Of a stretch of DNA of 64,000 nucleotides, positions 1 through 11,599 are shown piece by piece. Origin of the DNA: Monocercomonoides exilis (Eukaryota; Preaxostyla; Oxymonadida; Polymastigidae); NCBI GenBank assembly GCA_001643675.2, contig LSRY02000025.1, positions 436,001-500,000 of the forward strand, read 5' to 3'. A program made the position numbers and the translations under genes. Under the pieces are notes generated by a model, which worked only from the letters and a program-made list of their open reading frames with translations, made no database searches and was not told where the DNA came from. Each line of letters starts with the position of its first letter. Position 1 is the first letter of the stretch.

Positions 1-99
1 TCCTGCAATTGACTCTTCGGATACCTCCGCGGTGGCAGTTTCAAACAAGTCGGCTGGAGCGATGGACTACATCGAGAGGTGGCTTATGTGTATGAAAAT

Positions 100-1750
100 C
101 ACAATAGTCGTTACTGAGGGAGCAACAGACGCTTCGAATGATTTGTTGTGGCTCGGCGGGCGGTACTGTATGGGGGTGTTGTGTGTGCATACGATGTGGA
201 GCTTTCAGCGATGCTTTCGGTTCCGCTGGTCGCCCCGCTTCCGTCGCTTGCAGCGTCGGTGGGAACGAAGCCAGAGGGAAAGCAGAATTTTGTGTCGGTT
301 GTATGAATACGTTCATGTCGATCTGCGATCTGTTTGACCCTTCGCTGTTAATATGGCGATCGCAACAGTCGAGGTGTGATGTGGTGAAGTTGGATGAGAA
401 AGTGATGGTGTGAGGGGCTGCAGTGTGTGAAGTCGGGGAGATTATGGAGAAGGCGCTGGAGGAATCAGAAATGATGATGAAGGATGAGGTAATGTCGCCA
501 GCAGCGATTGCGCTGGCGGTGCTGGAGGAGCGAGAAGAGGCAGATGAATGTGAAGGGAATGAGGAGAAAGGCGGGTATCCGGCAGCGCACAGAGAGTTTG
601 TGGAAAGAATCAAAGAGAAACAGAGGAAGCAGTAAGAAGCGATGGCGCTGCTGGTTGTAAAGGCGCTTGGGCTGAGTCGGCTGAGGTTTGTGAAGGAGGA
701 GACCAAAGCAGAGGTAGACAAGCAGCAATTAGTGAAATCTTAAGAATGCAGTATTTCGTCAGCCGATTGCATCCAACAGGAGATATTAAGAGCAGAAGAA
801 GAAGCAGTAGATGGGTCTTTGGGAATAATTTCAGATGGAAGTGAATGAAGTGTGAGGAGCAGATGGAAATATCAGTTGATCATTTGATAATAATTTAGGA
901 AAAAGATAAATCCCATGAAGTTAGTGGGGAAAAGCCGTTTGATTTGTGAGGAGTGATAAGAAGAAGAAGAGGAAGAAGAGGAAAATGGAGGAAAATTTGA
1001 GCGAAGACAGAAGAGCGAAGTTCCGTGGTTGTTCTATTTGGTTGAGGGATTACGAGAAGTGCCTTGACACAAAAAGGCAATCAGTAAATGATGCGTGTGT
1101 GCATTGCAGACGGGCAGACTTTTGATGTGCTGGGCGAGCTGGATATGCCGCTGACCATAAGCTGTGTCAAGATGTCAATGAAATGGCGAAGATACAGCTG
1201 AGGAACAAAGCCAAAGAGGAATCTGACTTTGGAGCCCTGCGAGATTTTCATGCAGCATGGGACAGAGAGAGAAGCAGTGGTGAAGCAGGCGATTGTGGAA
1301 GATTTGGCGGTTATTTTTTTCGAAATTTTTGAATAGTTCGAGCACAAAGCAGAGGAGAAAGAGTTTGTGTGTGGTATCTTTATCAGCCAGGATGAGCTGA
1401 TCCGCCTTGCGAATGAGCACGCTTTTATGAAGCAACGGCTTCTGTGCTGTGGAGTGACAACGACTGTTGTGATGGAGAACAGATGATTCAGCGAAGGTGA
1501 AGTTCACAACGGAGAAAAGAATTGAAGCTTCACGGCAGAGCAGAGAAGGAGAAGAAGCAGGTAATGTGAAGGAGATTTTGAGCAATTGTTCAGCGATGCA
1601 ATCAGTGCATGCGTTTGAGGATGTGTCTGATGGGGCGTCTCATGCGGATACGCAGCTGATATGGCTAGGTGAGTGAATTGAGGCGGAGGTGCAGAAGGCG
1701 GGGAAGCTTATTCATTCAACATATCAGACAAGAGGCTCGGTACAGAAGAG
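100..1750 (+). pseudogene. Decayed protein-coding DNA, family X copy 1
   Basis: Several plus-strand stretches read like protein but are separated by stops and frame changes. Examples are about 138-413, 423-635 (Glu/Lys-rich, helical) and about 1265-1480, where a run of roughly 70 residues has one in-frame TAG. The first part resembles the stretch at 33,851-34,120: both have a Cys-Gly-Ala-Phe motif, then Ala-Ser and Val-Gly-Gly, then a conserved Gln-Ser-Arg followed by an acidic Val-Lys segment. Two decayed copies of the same unknown gene are therefore present. I do not recognise the protein and assign no function. It could also be part of an unrecognised transposable element. Confidence 0.45.
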
Positions 1751-1911
1751 GTGTTTATTTGAGAAGACATTCAAATGCTGTACAGACGATGGGTTAACGC
1801 GGCTGCAATGCTTCGAACACCATTTCTAACCGACCACGCTTCTCAGCGGTTGTTCCTATGGATGCTCCCATGGCATTGAAGATGGCAGCAGAGAATCTTC
1901 ATTACAATTTT

Positions 1912-2100
1912 GTTTCTTCTTCTTCTTCTTCTTCTTCCTCCTCTTCTTCCTCTTCTTCCTCTTCTTCTTTTTCTTCTTCCTCAACTTCTCCTTCCCCTTC
2001 TTTATCATCCCCATCTTCTCCATTGATTACTACACTATCACCATCTCCTTCATCACCTTCTTCCTCTTCCTCCTCCTCTTCTTCTTCGTCGTCGTCAATT
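1912..2100. repeat. TTC/TCC trinucleotide microsatellite
   Basis: This is a pyrimidine-rich tract of TTC, TCC and TCA triplets. It can be read as poly-serine on the plus strand, but nothing outside the tract supports a gene. The surrounding 1,750-2,740 stretch shows only scattered short open frames. Confidence 0.8.
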
Positions 2101-2738
2101 TCTATTTTTTTTGAGTGTCTGTTCCTTTTTCATATCCTCCTTATCATCTCAAATATCTCATCTGTCACATTCCTCTTCTTCTCTCTTTTCATCTGCCTCA
2201 GCACATGCATCTCTGGAAGCACTTGCTTTGAACAGTACGTCAAATGCGTGTGTTCTGACGAGTTGCCCGTCGATGTGCTTGTTTCATTGGCTTTTCGGTA
2301 TTTGCGTAGCTCCATCGACCTCCTCATCTCCTGATGCGACGAATGGGAAGAGTGTGACGAAGGCATTGGTGGAGGTATATCGTCAAGAGGAGTTGGGGAT
2401 TTGAACAGACAAGGAGACGAATGGAAGAAGCGCTTCTGCGATGATGTCTGTGAAGATTAAGAGTATGTGACCGGGAGAAGCGGTGGGGCATCAGCAGCGG
2501 AGGAGGAAAGAGGCGCAGACATATCTGATGAAAGAGATGAGGAGGAAGTGGTGGAGATGATAGCAGACGAAGTGACTGCAGCTGGCAAGTTTGATGAGGT
2601 AGTTAGGGCTGTTGCAGCAGCAGATTGTTGGAGGCTTCCTGGATCAACCAAATGAGAAGGATGTGAGGGAGAGCTTGTTAATGTGAGTGACTGCTGCGAT
2701 GTGGCTGAGGATATGCGGGTGTGGAGATAGTTCGTGTT

Positions 2739-3506
2739 CTAAGAGGAAGACAATGATTGAGACTGAGACTGAGATGAAGACTGAGGTTGTCTGGTGAGTG
2801 CAGGGCCAGGCGAGGTGGATGTGGACATCTGCTGGATGGGCTGAGAGAAGGAAAGAAGAGCAGAGAAAGAGGAGGAAGCGAGAGATGTTGGAGAAGTCAG
2901 AGAGGCCAAGTTAGAAGAAGCAGAGGAAGATAAAGGTGGAAGGGAAGAAGAAGACGACGACGAAGAAGAAGATGATGATGCAATGGATGCAGTTGAAGAT
3001 ACCTCAAGCACAATCGTCGGAGCCAACATTGATGCAGACACAGAAAACGATGTGTCATCAAAGAAAGAGTGAAGCGTGGCTCACTTAAAAGTGGTAGAAA
3101 ATGCAGTGTTTGATGTGCTTATCTCAGAGAGGTGAGCTGTTGATGAGTGTGTGCCTGCTATAAACGTGGTTGTTTGAGCGATGAAGGGTGCAGGGAAGAT
3201 GGGTGAAGTGACTGAGATAGAGGCAAAGGCTGATACTGTTAAAGAAGGTAAAGCAGATATAGAAGAAGGAGAAGAGGAAGAGGAAGAAGAAGAAGAGGAG
3301 GAGGAGGAAGACGCTATATTTCCAAATGGCTTTTGAGTTGATTGAGTTGCAAGGGTCAGAAGTGTTGATCCTTTCGTCTTGTTTGTCGATATCACACTGA
3401 ATGCAAAGTTCGCAGACTGCAACTGGATATCTTCTCCTTTTCGTGTTGGAGTGATAGAAGATTCATTCACTGTTTGTATTGTTATGCGAGTGGGAGTGGC
3501 AGGCAC
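2739..3506 (-). CDS. Ser/Thr-rich open frames, possible 3' part of the next gene
   Basis: Two minus-strand open frames (3506-3081 and 3041-2739) encode Ser/Thr/Ala/Pro-rich sequence with poly-Ser runs. They lie directly downstream of the longer low-complexity ORF ending at 3528 and share its composition, so they may be further exons. A GTAG-type donor occurs just after the codons preceding the upstream stop, but I could not find an acceptor that restores the frame. The alternative is frameshift decay. No domain is visible, and low-complexity composition alone is weak evidence for coding. Confidence 0.25.
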
Positions 3507-3527
3507 AGGAATTAGTGTCTTGTTGAG

Positions 3528-4891
3528 CTACCTGGGTGACTGCAGCTGAGTATTCGAAGCAGAAGATGTCTGAGAGGACGAAAGCTTGCTGAGAAACAGC
3601 ATAGATTGGTCTGTTGAATTGGAGGATTTGTGTCTGGAAGGAGAAGTGAAAGACGCAGATGGAATGGATGAGGATGAGAGAGAAAGAGGAGGAGAAGAGG
3701 AAGATGATGATAAGGAAAAAGACGAGGAAGAAGCAGACAAAGTGGCAGATGAACTGGGCGGAAACGCCAAAGACACAAAAGGAGGTGGAGAAAGAGGAGA
3801 ATTGGCCATTGTATCGTCTGCAGAATTCTGGGGAAGTGAAAATGGAACCTGCGATTGAGCGAAAAAGCGGGGAGTTTGAAAGCGTGGAGAGCCATCTGCC
3901 TGCGAAAGCTGTTGCTGTTGATTTTGGTCAAGTTGCTGGGTATTCATCAGACTTCCACTTGAGTTCTCTTTGAAATTCAAATGCTTCATTTGAACACTTT
4001 CTTTCGATGAACTGTTGGTCTTTGAAGAAATATGAGAAACCTGTGTGGATTGATTGTTTTTTCTGTCTTCTGCTTGCATGCTATCAATTTCAGTTTTTGC
4101 TTCAAGCATTCCATATCCATCTTCTTTCACTGATGCATTAAAAGAACGTGATAAGTCCAATGAATTGTTGTTTTGTGGAGTTATTCGCCCCAAATGAGAC
4201 TGTTGAAGCAGCTGTGACTGCAGTCTCTTTCGAAGATTGTTGGAATACACCTCAATTGTTTTAATAGCTGATGAAGGGAACGAAGAAGAAGAAGAAACAG
4301 AAGAAGATGTTGACGATGTTGATGATACTGATAAAGTTGTATTAGTTGTATAAACAGAAGTTGATGATGATAATGTTAAGTCATCAGAAGGCAAAGAAAA
4401 AGGTGTCAATTGTGGACACACTTCAGGCTGTAAAAGTTGATAAGGATTGCTTCCTTTGCTTTGTGGAGTGCTATTCAATGGATTACTCTGCTTTCTTGTT
4501 GGCAATAAAAGAGACGAAGCAGAAGCAGAAGCAGAGGAAGAAGTAGAAGAGGAGGAGGAAGAGGAAGAATTAGAATTATTCGAAGCATTTCCAACAGAGT
4601 ATGCATTCTGAGCTGTTGGGAGTATTGTTCCCATCTGCACAACCATCCTCACGTCATCGAATGTCTGCTGTGTCTGTGTATGAACAGGCCTCTTTTCAGA
4701 TGTGCTGAATGAACCAGAGGCAGAAGAGAAGCGGTTGACAGATGCAGACGAATAAAGCACACTCGAATTCCCGCTGGTCGGTACAGAAGACGGCTGCAAA
4801 GGGACTCGGGGCAGAGAAGAAGGGTTGATGGGGATATGTATTGCATCAGCTTCAGTGGAGAACAAGAAAGAGTTTGAGTCTTGTTTAGCAC
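3528..4891 (-). CDS. Ser/Asn/Gln-rich low-complexity hypothetical protein
   Basis: A minus-strand frame is open for about 450 codons. The residues are dominated by Ser, Asn, Gln, Thr and Pro. Unlike a pure microsatellite shadow, it holds non-repetitive stretches of ordinary protein composition, for example around 4,030-4,260, where acidic and basic residues alternate and a short Arg/Gln-rich helix is predicted by eye. No ATG sits at the 5' end of the open frame, so the first exon probably lies upstream or the gene is broken. No catalytic motif, signal peptide or membrane segment is visible. I do not recognise it. Regulatory or scaffold roles are common for such composition but cannot be shown here. 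Confidence 0.4.
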
Positions 4892-5025
4892 TTCAGCACG
4901 GGTGGAGGCAGATGGGGAGGAGAAGTGGGAGGTTGAAGAGATGAGAGAAAGATTGGACTCCTTTTTGGGCAAGTTTGAAGATGGACTGCACAAAAAGAGG
5001 GGGAGAAGCAGCAGAACGACGAGGA

Positions 5026-5230
5026 AGAGGAAGAGGAAGAGGAAGAGGAAGAAGAAGGGGAAGATAAAGAGAAAGAGAAAGAGAAAGAGGAAGAGGAAGA
5101 GGAAGAGGAAGAGGAAGAGGAAGAGGAAGAGTAAGAGGAAGAGGAAGAGGAAGAGTAAGAGGAAGAGGAAGAGGAAGAGGAAGAGGAAGAGGAAGAAGAG
5201 GAAAAGAAGGAGAAGGAGAAGGAGAAGGAG
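5026..5230. repeat. GGAAGA/GAAAGA hexanucleotide microsatellite
   Basis: This is a long tandem purine tract of GGAAGA with GAAAGA and GTAAGA variants. It generates artefactual Lys/Arg-rich frames on the plus strand and Ser/Phe/Leu-rich frames on the minus strand. Confidence 0.9.
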
Positions 5231-6089
5231 AATGAAAGAGAGGAAACAAGGGCTGGAGTTGAATGGTTTGGGGAAACGAGTTGAGATAAAGCATATGGTT
5301 GTGCAGGAGTTTTTGAATGTTGTGAGCGAAGAGTGGGAGGTAAATGAGGAAGAATGGAAGGCGATGAAGTATGTGAAGTGGGAGAAGATGCATAAGGTGT
5401 GGATGTATGTGTGTGATGTGGTGATGATGAGCACGACAGCTTTGCAGAGGTCTGCAGAGGTGCTAATGCAAGCGCCAGAATCGATTGCGCTGCAAAGGGG
5501 CACTGAGAAAAGGACATAAAGCAATTCACTGAAGTTTGATGGCACTCTTCCGTAGTCTTGGGCGTTATTCTTCTTGCTGAGAAAAGTGTTTGTTCTATAT
5601 CCAGTGCATTTGATGATTCGGCAGTCTAATATGTGTTGCAGCAGAGAATGAGGGCTCATGGTGGGGTGAAAGCAGAAGGGAGGATGCTGGAGGCAGAGAG
5701 GAGAGACAGGGTACATATGTCGCAGGATGCGGAGAAAGAAGTGCTGCTTGAGTTTCTGGAGAAGAAGTATCTGCAAAAAGCAGAAGTGGATTTGTTGATG
5801 ATTTTGTGGTAGTTATAGTCGAAGAGTGTATCCGAAATTGTGGTTTCGATACTGTAGGCTGAATGTGGGACAATGCTGTGGCGCAACTGCATGAGATAAC
5901 AATGGTGAAAGGGATGCAAGTGTATTGAAGTTTCGCTATCAGAACAATGTGCATATTTTCGTGTTTGGAATAGAAGAAGAAGAGTGGTAGGATGAGGTGG
6001 AAGAAGAGATGATGATGAAGAGACATTGAAAATGGAGTGAAGAGGAAAAGAAGATTAAAGAGAGAAAATATGTTTTGATGATTCCGTTT

Positions 6090-6740
6090 CAATATTTGTT
6101 GAAATGATCGCTGAATTGAATGCTAAACTTGAATCAGAGACTGTCCAGCCGCTTTTATCATTATTTCCTCGAATTTCATACTTCATACAGCAAATTCCAA
6201 TTCATCGCTCATCAAAATCGTTTTATTGACAATAACTTTCTTTATTCCTATCAACCATGTGAGGGCGTGCTTCAAGGTCAAACAAGGAAATTGGACAATT
6301 CCACAATGAAAATGATTGAATGCATCAACATTGCTCACAAAGATTTCTTCTGGGGCGGGAAGGAGAGAGATGCACAGAGGAATAGCGACGCTCGAATTTC
6401 CGTTGTCATATCCTCTCACCTTGTCAAGAGAATCCAATGAATCTGTCACACATGTGATATTTTGTGAGTTTGCAGTTTCTTCCAGATTCGGAGAAATAAC
6501 AAAGATCTCTCTTCCCCACTTGGATGTGTTTGCTCCGAATGAAGATGATATCAGGAAATCTGTGTTTTCATTCAATCATCGATGAAGAATTCCTCCCCAC
6601 AGGTCATCGGATGCAGAACAAAAGCTCCCATCAAAAGATCCACCTTTCACTTTCACTTCATTTTCATTCCCAACACATAGAATCATCAACACTCAGTTGG
6701 CTGATGTTCTGCTTCCACATCCTGTTAATGAACAAGTATT
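6090..6740 (-). pseudogene. Decayed fragment of receptor-like beta-helix gene (closest to gene 2)
   Basis: The minus strand matches gene 2 (53255-61150) closely over about 55,510-56,120 of that gene. It keeps the order of a Gly-Gly-Ser-Phe-Asp-Gly element, the Ser-Ser-Phe-Gly-x-Asn-Thr segment, a Lys-Trp-Gly-Arg element, and the Cys-Gly-x5-Pro-Cys module-start motif. A 130-codon frame (6575-6183) survives, but frameshifts and stops break both sides. Further upstream on the minus strand (6090 down to about 5,600) the similarity fades into Ser-rich sequence. It is a relic of an additional family member, antisense to the two intact genes. Confidence 0.85.
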
Positions 6741-6779
6741 CAGATCTTTGTCTTATATGCCATTTAAAAAACTGATGTT

Positions 6780-8990
6780 TACTGTTAACTGTGCACTTTT
6801 CAATTAAAATGCATGATTGAATTATAAATAAAAATTGAAAATTTTTTGTTAAAATAAAATACTAACCACTTAATTTATCAAATTTTCAGATGCATCAAAT
6901 ATGTGTGTTCTATCTTCGCATTTGTGTTAAGTTCAGGCTTATAATGCAAATGAAAGATACCATTCAAATGAAATTTTGAAATAACATTGAAAATAGAGTT
7001 TTTCATATAAAGAATCGAAACACACTTTGCCCATTTCATAGCTCCACAATTTCATAACTATTCATGCTAATAAAACCTTTTCACATTGAAATACTGAAAT
7101 TTTAGTTTTGATCAAAAAATATGATACATAATTTTTCTATTCGGAAAATTTCTATTCATAAGGAGATTTGAAATGAACTTGCTAGCATTGTTGTAAAATA
7201 ATCATTTTTTCATAAGAATTATGGAAACGGAGTGTTTTTGAATTAACTTTCATGGGACAAATTTTTGATCTGAAGCGACTTTTCAAAAATAACGACCCAT
7301 ATATTCATGAAAAGCAAAGTTTGGGAAAAAACAATCATTTCAAAATTTTCGACAAATGAAAAATTTCTCGACCGACAAATTGCACTCAAAAAATGTGTGT
7401 CGCAGAGGCCTAATTTTATTCCTCCAGACATGAGAGAAAATCAAATTTTAATTTAACAATTTTTCAATTGTTTTTTTTAAGTTTGATTATAATTGTCTGA
7501 ATATATTTTTTTTTGGAAAGTTTGATTCTTTTTAGCAAAATGAATTATTCACGAAAAAGTTACAGCTGAAACGGAAAAGAATCATGTGGAACAAGCATAA
7601 TTCTTGAAATCACTCGAAGTCTGATTCTTTTCACGGAAACCATTAAAGTTTTATTAAAGAATGTTGTTTTGGGGAAATCTTTTATTTTCTAAAAAACAAC
7701 AAAAACACATTCGTCCGTTTGCAAATAACGAAGGGATAAAGATTATAATTTTTGATTGTTTTTTCTTTGAACAAACGAAATTGCAACATCTTTTCATGAA
7801 GTGAGAATATTTTCAACAAAATCCACAAATATGAACTTACAAATAATGAAAACCCATTGCGCATTAATGGAATTGAAAGTCTTTTTTATTCACCAACAAC
7901 AATTTAACTTTAACGAATACAGAAAAGATTGGGTTTTAAAGAGCAAGGTAAACTTGTTACGATCATTTCTTGATTTATCAGAAAATAAGTATTTTTATTG
8001 AAATTATGACCAACACATACAACACTTCCTTTTCAGTTGTCAAGTGAAAATATTTGAAATGATTTGTTTGCATTCACATAAATAACTTTTAACGAAATAA
8101 ATTATAGTTGTGGAAAATATTTGTTGAATAATAATTTTTTTTTAAATATTCTTTTTGTGATAATAATATATGAACAAAAAGTGTTCATTGAAAGATATTT
8201 GAATGACGTTGCAAAACATTATGTTGTTATATCAATGATTCATAAAAATAGATGAAAAATTTCAATTCATTTTGAAATTAGAAATAAAATATTTATGGTA
8301 TAAGTGGAACTATTTTCGAAGACTTGATTCAAATATTTTCTGAATGTCTCTTTTTCCCTGGTATGTTCAACTCTTTTATATTTTCCCACTTTTTGTGTCG
8401 ATTCATTGATCCGGCTTAAATTTCAAAAACATGTCAACGTCATTGCGTTTGTTTTTCACTATGTGCACTTCATTAATGATTGAATAAACTAATGTTCACT
8501 GTCTTCAAATCTGAGGTGGCAAACAAATATTTAAAACAACCTTTGCATCTTCTGCATTGAAACAAACAATCGAGCAATTGTTTTCCATCAGAAAATCAAC
8601 ACAACGTAGTCTCCTTCAGTCATTCATGATGCATTTTATCGAAGTGTAGTTTTGCTCAATTCTTTTTGGATCGTTCTGTTGAAACAGTCAGAACTATCAT
8701 TTCTAACTTTTCACACTCAATTAAACAGATTCATTTATTATCGTATTCGTATTTCAAGCAAAAAACTTCTTGAAGAATAAGAAAGTCATTTGGAAAAGAA
8801 TATTGAGACTTTTTCAGAAATGGATGAAAAAGAATAAAAAGAAACGAAACATTTTTCGGATTGTTTTTTGAAAATGAAAGTGAAATGAAAACAAGTCAAA
8901 AATGCTGTTTCAATAAACGAGAAGATCTTATCATTTTCAAGTGTTTAAGGTAAAAGAAAGACTGCTCAAAACAAAAATTCTGATTTTTGT
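6780..8990. other. AT-rich stretch without recognisable genes
   Basis: All frames are short and AT-driven. I found no motif, long repeat arm or homology to other parts of the window, apart from a weak inverted pair around 7,565-7,640. Confidence 0.6.
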
Positions 8991-9004
8991 TTTCTTTTGA
9001 CATG

Positions 9005-9125
9005 CAGTTTGTGCAAAAAATACCGAACAAGATCGATATCTCAATAACCGCAATAAGAAAAATTCTTAAAAATTTTCTCAAAATATTTCTCATCAAAACA
9101 AGCTCAATTGATAAAAGAGACTTTC
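9005..9125. repeat. Left inverted flank of DIRS element 1
   Basis: This segment is repeated in inverted orientation at about 13,310-13,445, on the other side of the DIRS-like element. Shared blocks include TTTGTGCAAAAAATACCG and CAAGATCGAT followed by CTCATCAA and AGAGACTTT. The pair may be the arms of an older foldback element into which the retrotransposon inserted. Confidence 0.7.
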
Positions 9126-9945
9126 AAAATAGCTTCATTTGTGCTCAGAAAAAACAATTTTGTAATTTTCTGAGAAATAGAATTTTGAGTTTCTCCGAGA
9201 TTGTTATTATAATTTTTTCTGAGAACAAATAAAGCTATTTGGGGCAAAATATAAAACTTCAGGCATTTTCATTGAAAAATTATGTATCAAAGATGAACTT
9301 TTTGTGATCATGAAATTTGAAAAAAATGTGTTCATTATTTGAAATGTGTTTGAGGTCATATAATTTTCGATTATAACATCAATGATAGCTATTTGCATTT
9401 TTGAAAATTCAATTAATTCTGAAATCTGAGAAAGATAAAAAAATAAGAGAGAAACATTAAAGTGCATTAGCACCTTTATTTTCAAGAAAAACATCCATTC
9501 AATTCCTTCTTTTTTATTTGAGATCACGATCAATGGGTCATCGCCACGATCGGATCAATGTTGCAATCGTCACAGTTCTCGACATTTCCTGGACTTACGC
9601 CGTCAACCTAAGCAGCCGGACTGCCAGGTGGGGCGCAAAGCCAGATGAACGTCCATTCGCAGCCGCCACTCCTTTCTCCTCCGTTTATCAACCATTCTGC
9701 AGGATTTTCGACACAGCCGTCAGATAGAGAAGAGAGCAAACGAGAAGAAGAAGAAAGCATGTACGAAGCTGCAGCATCTGTTTTTGTCAAAGTACTTGTG
9801 CAGGATCTCGTTAAATCTTTTCTCGTCATTCAGATTCCTTCTTTTTCAGTGGAAAGAAATCAGCAGGAATATTCTTCACACGATTTAAGCCCCTTATTGC
9901 CACAAATGCCTCCTCCAGCAACAAAATGTTAGAACTGGTTCAACG

Positions 9946-10406
9946 ATGCACTTGACAGTGCAGGATATAAACAGTAGATGTGCCTGTGTAAAGCGTTCAA
10001 AGCCGTTATGTTTTGCTTTGCTGAAATGGATTCCAACAAGGAGAGTGCACGACAGAGAGCTTTATATGCTCTTATGCTCAAGGCAAAAGCTTTCCAGGAG
10101 GCTAGAAATACAAGAATTCAAGTGTAGTTATGTTTCACAGCAGCGAAAAAAATGCAAGCAGAAGCGGCGGCTGGATTGTTGAAATCGAGACTAGAACAGA
10201 TCCTGAAAGAATCGGAGCTTGAAACGGATATGGCTAGTGCGCGAAGGAGATACAGGAGTTTTGAAGCAATGCTTAAGGCGAAGAAGCAAAAAAGAGATTT
10301 CCGTTCATCCAGCCCAGTTCAGGCACCGTCAAAAGGAGGAGCAGGTCAGAAGTTTTTTCGTTACAGACCCCGCTCTTTCTCAGGAAAAGGAAGCTATGGA
10401 AGCTGA
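9946..10406 (+). pseudogene. Gag-like ORF relic of DIRS element 1
   Basis: Frames between about 9,946 and 10,406 encode a basic, helical, Ala/Lys/Arg-rich sequence ending in an Arg/Ser/Gly-rich tail. That composition and its position directly before the reverse transcriptase are expected of the first ORF of DIRS elements. A TAG and a frame change around 10,120 break it. The assignment is by position and composition only. Confidence 0.5.
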
Positions 10407-10507
10407 ACAAGAGCAGCAGGATGGGACAGTCGGAATAGAGGTCTTCAAATGAATTAACGAAAGCTACAGAGAAAGATTCGCAGCCAGATCAGATCATTGG
10501 AGGAAGG

Positions 10508-11490
10508 ATGGTTTTGTTCTCAAAGGAATGGGAAGAGATTGGAGGAGGAGATTTGATCCGAAATGGGATCCAAGCGATGTGGAAGAACAGAAGTGAGAGA
10601 GAGAAACTTTCAAAGATGTCGTACAGAGATGGAGCCGAGCGAACAAGCGAGGAGCACAGAAGTGCCTTCAAGGATTTGTTGGAGTTACAGACGTGGAACG
10701 GAATTGTGGAGGAGATAAATCAGGAAGATGTCAAACACAGGAATAACGTATTCCTAATCAAGAAGAAGAACGGAACGTGGAGACAGATCTTTGACTGTAG
10801 TCGTTTGAATGCAGCTGCTCTCAGAACGCATTTCAAATGCGACAACGAGTGAACAGTGGAGAGAATATTGCTGAAAGAAGATTGGGCAGCAACGATAGAC
10901 CTTCATCAAGCGTATTATCTACTCCCAGTTTCAGAGAATCTCAAACCATATCTCGCTTTCAGATTTCTCGGAAAAGATTACGTATTCAAAGGAATACCTT
11001 TCGGATTCGAAGATGCACCCAGAATATTCACCTATGTTATGAGGAAAGTTACGAAGGAAATAAGAAGAAGATGGCATGTGCGGTTAGCAGCCTATTTGGA
11101 CGACTTGCTAATATTTCATCAAGATCAAATGCATCTAAGAAGAATTACTGAAGAGATTGTGTAGTTTTGAGAGTAGCTTGGGCTGCAAGTGAACAAGGAA
11201 AAAAGCCACCTATCTGCCAGCAGAGAGTTTGTTTACCTCGGATACAGATGGAACTCGGAAATGAGGAGGTTCAGTTGACAGAAGACAGCAGACTTGCGTT
11301 GATGAAAGAAGAAGACAAACGGAAAGTGAAAGCAGTGAATGCCAAGAAGGTGAGAATAAGAGATTTCGCCTCGTTCGTTGGAAAACTCAGCGCAACCCTT
11401 TCGTTCAGCAAGACGCTTCACTTTGGCTGCATTCCATGTATCGCATCTAACAAAAAGGATTGGAGTTGCATGGATGGAACGGACAGATGA
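10508..11490 (+). pseudogene. Reverse transcriptase relic of DIRS element 1
   Basis: One reading frame, broken by TGA at 10,850-10,852 and by several stops near 11,160, carries the RT core in order. First comes a Trp-Arg-x-Ile-Phe-Asp-Cys-Ser element. The A motif follows (Thr-Ile-Asp-Leu-x-x-Ala-Tyr, about 10,890). Next are a Pro-Tyr-Leu-Ala-Phe-Arg-Phe element, a Gly-Ile-Pro-Phe-Gly-Phe-x-x-Ala-Pro-Arg segment and the catalytic YLDD box at 11,093-11,104. A downstream Gly-Tyr-Arg-Trp-Asn-Ser element resembles the thumb-proximal region of DIRS RTs. The enzyme would copy element RNA into DNA, but this copy cannot make a full-length protein. The active-site aspartates themselves are intact. Confidence 0.85.
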
Positions 11491-11599
11491 GAATCAACGC
11501 ATCCATTATACAACAGATTCTGCAATGGAGTGAGATATCGAAATCACTCCCTCAAGGAAAGTTGTTGCCTGTGTTTGGCCCAAAGGCAGTGATGACAAC

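Noticed and set aside
1858-2404. Plus-strand Ser-rich ORFs near the window start
   Set aside because: Poly-Ser comes from the TTC/TCC microsatellite. The remaining codons show no homology or motif.
4893-5529. Lys/Arg-rich plus-strand and Ser/Phe-rich minus-strand ORFs
   Set aside because: They are read through the GGAAGA hexanucleotide tract. Only the flanks outside the tract could be coding and they show no motif.
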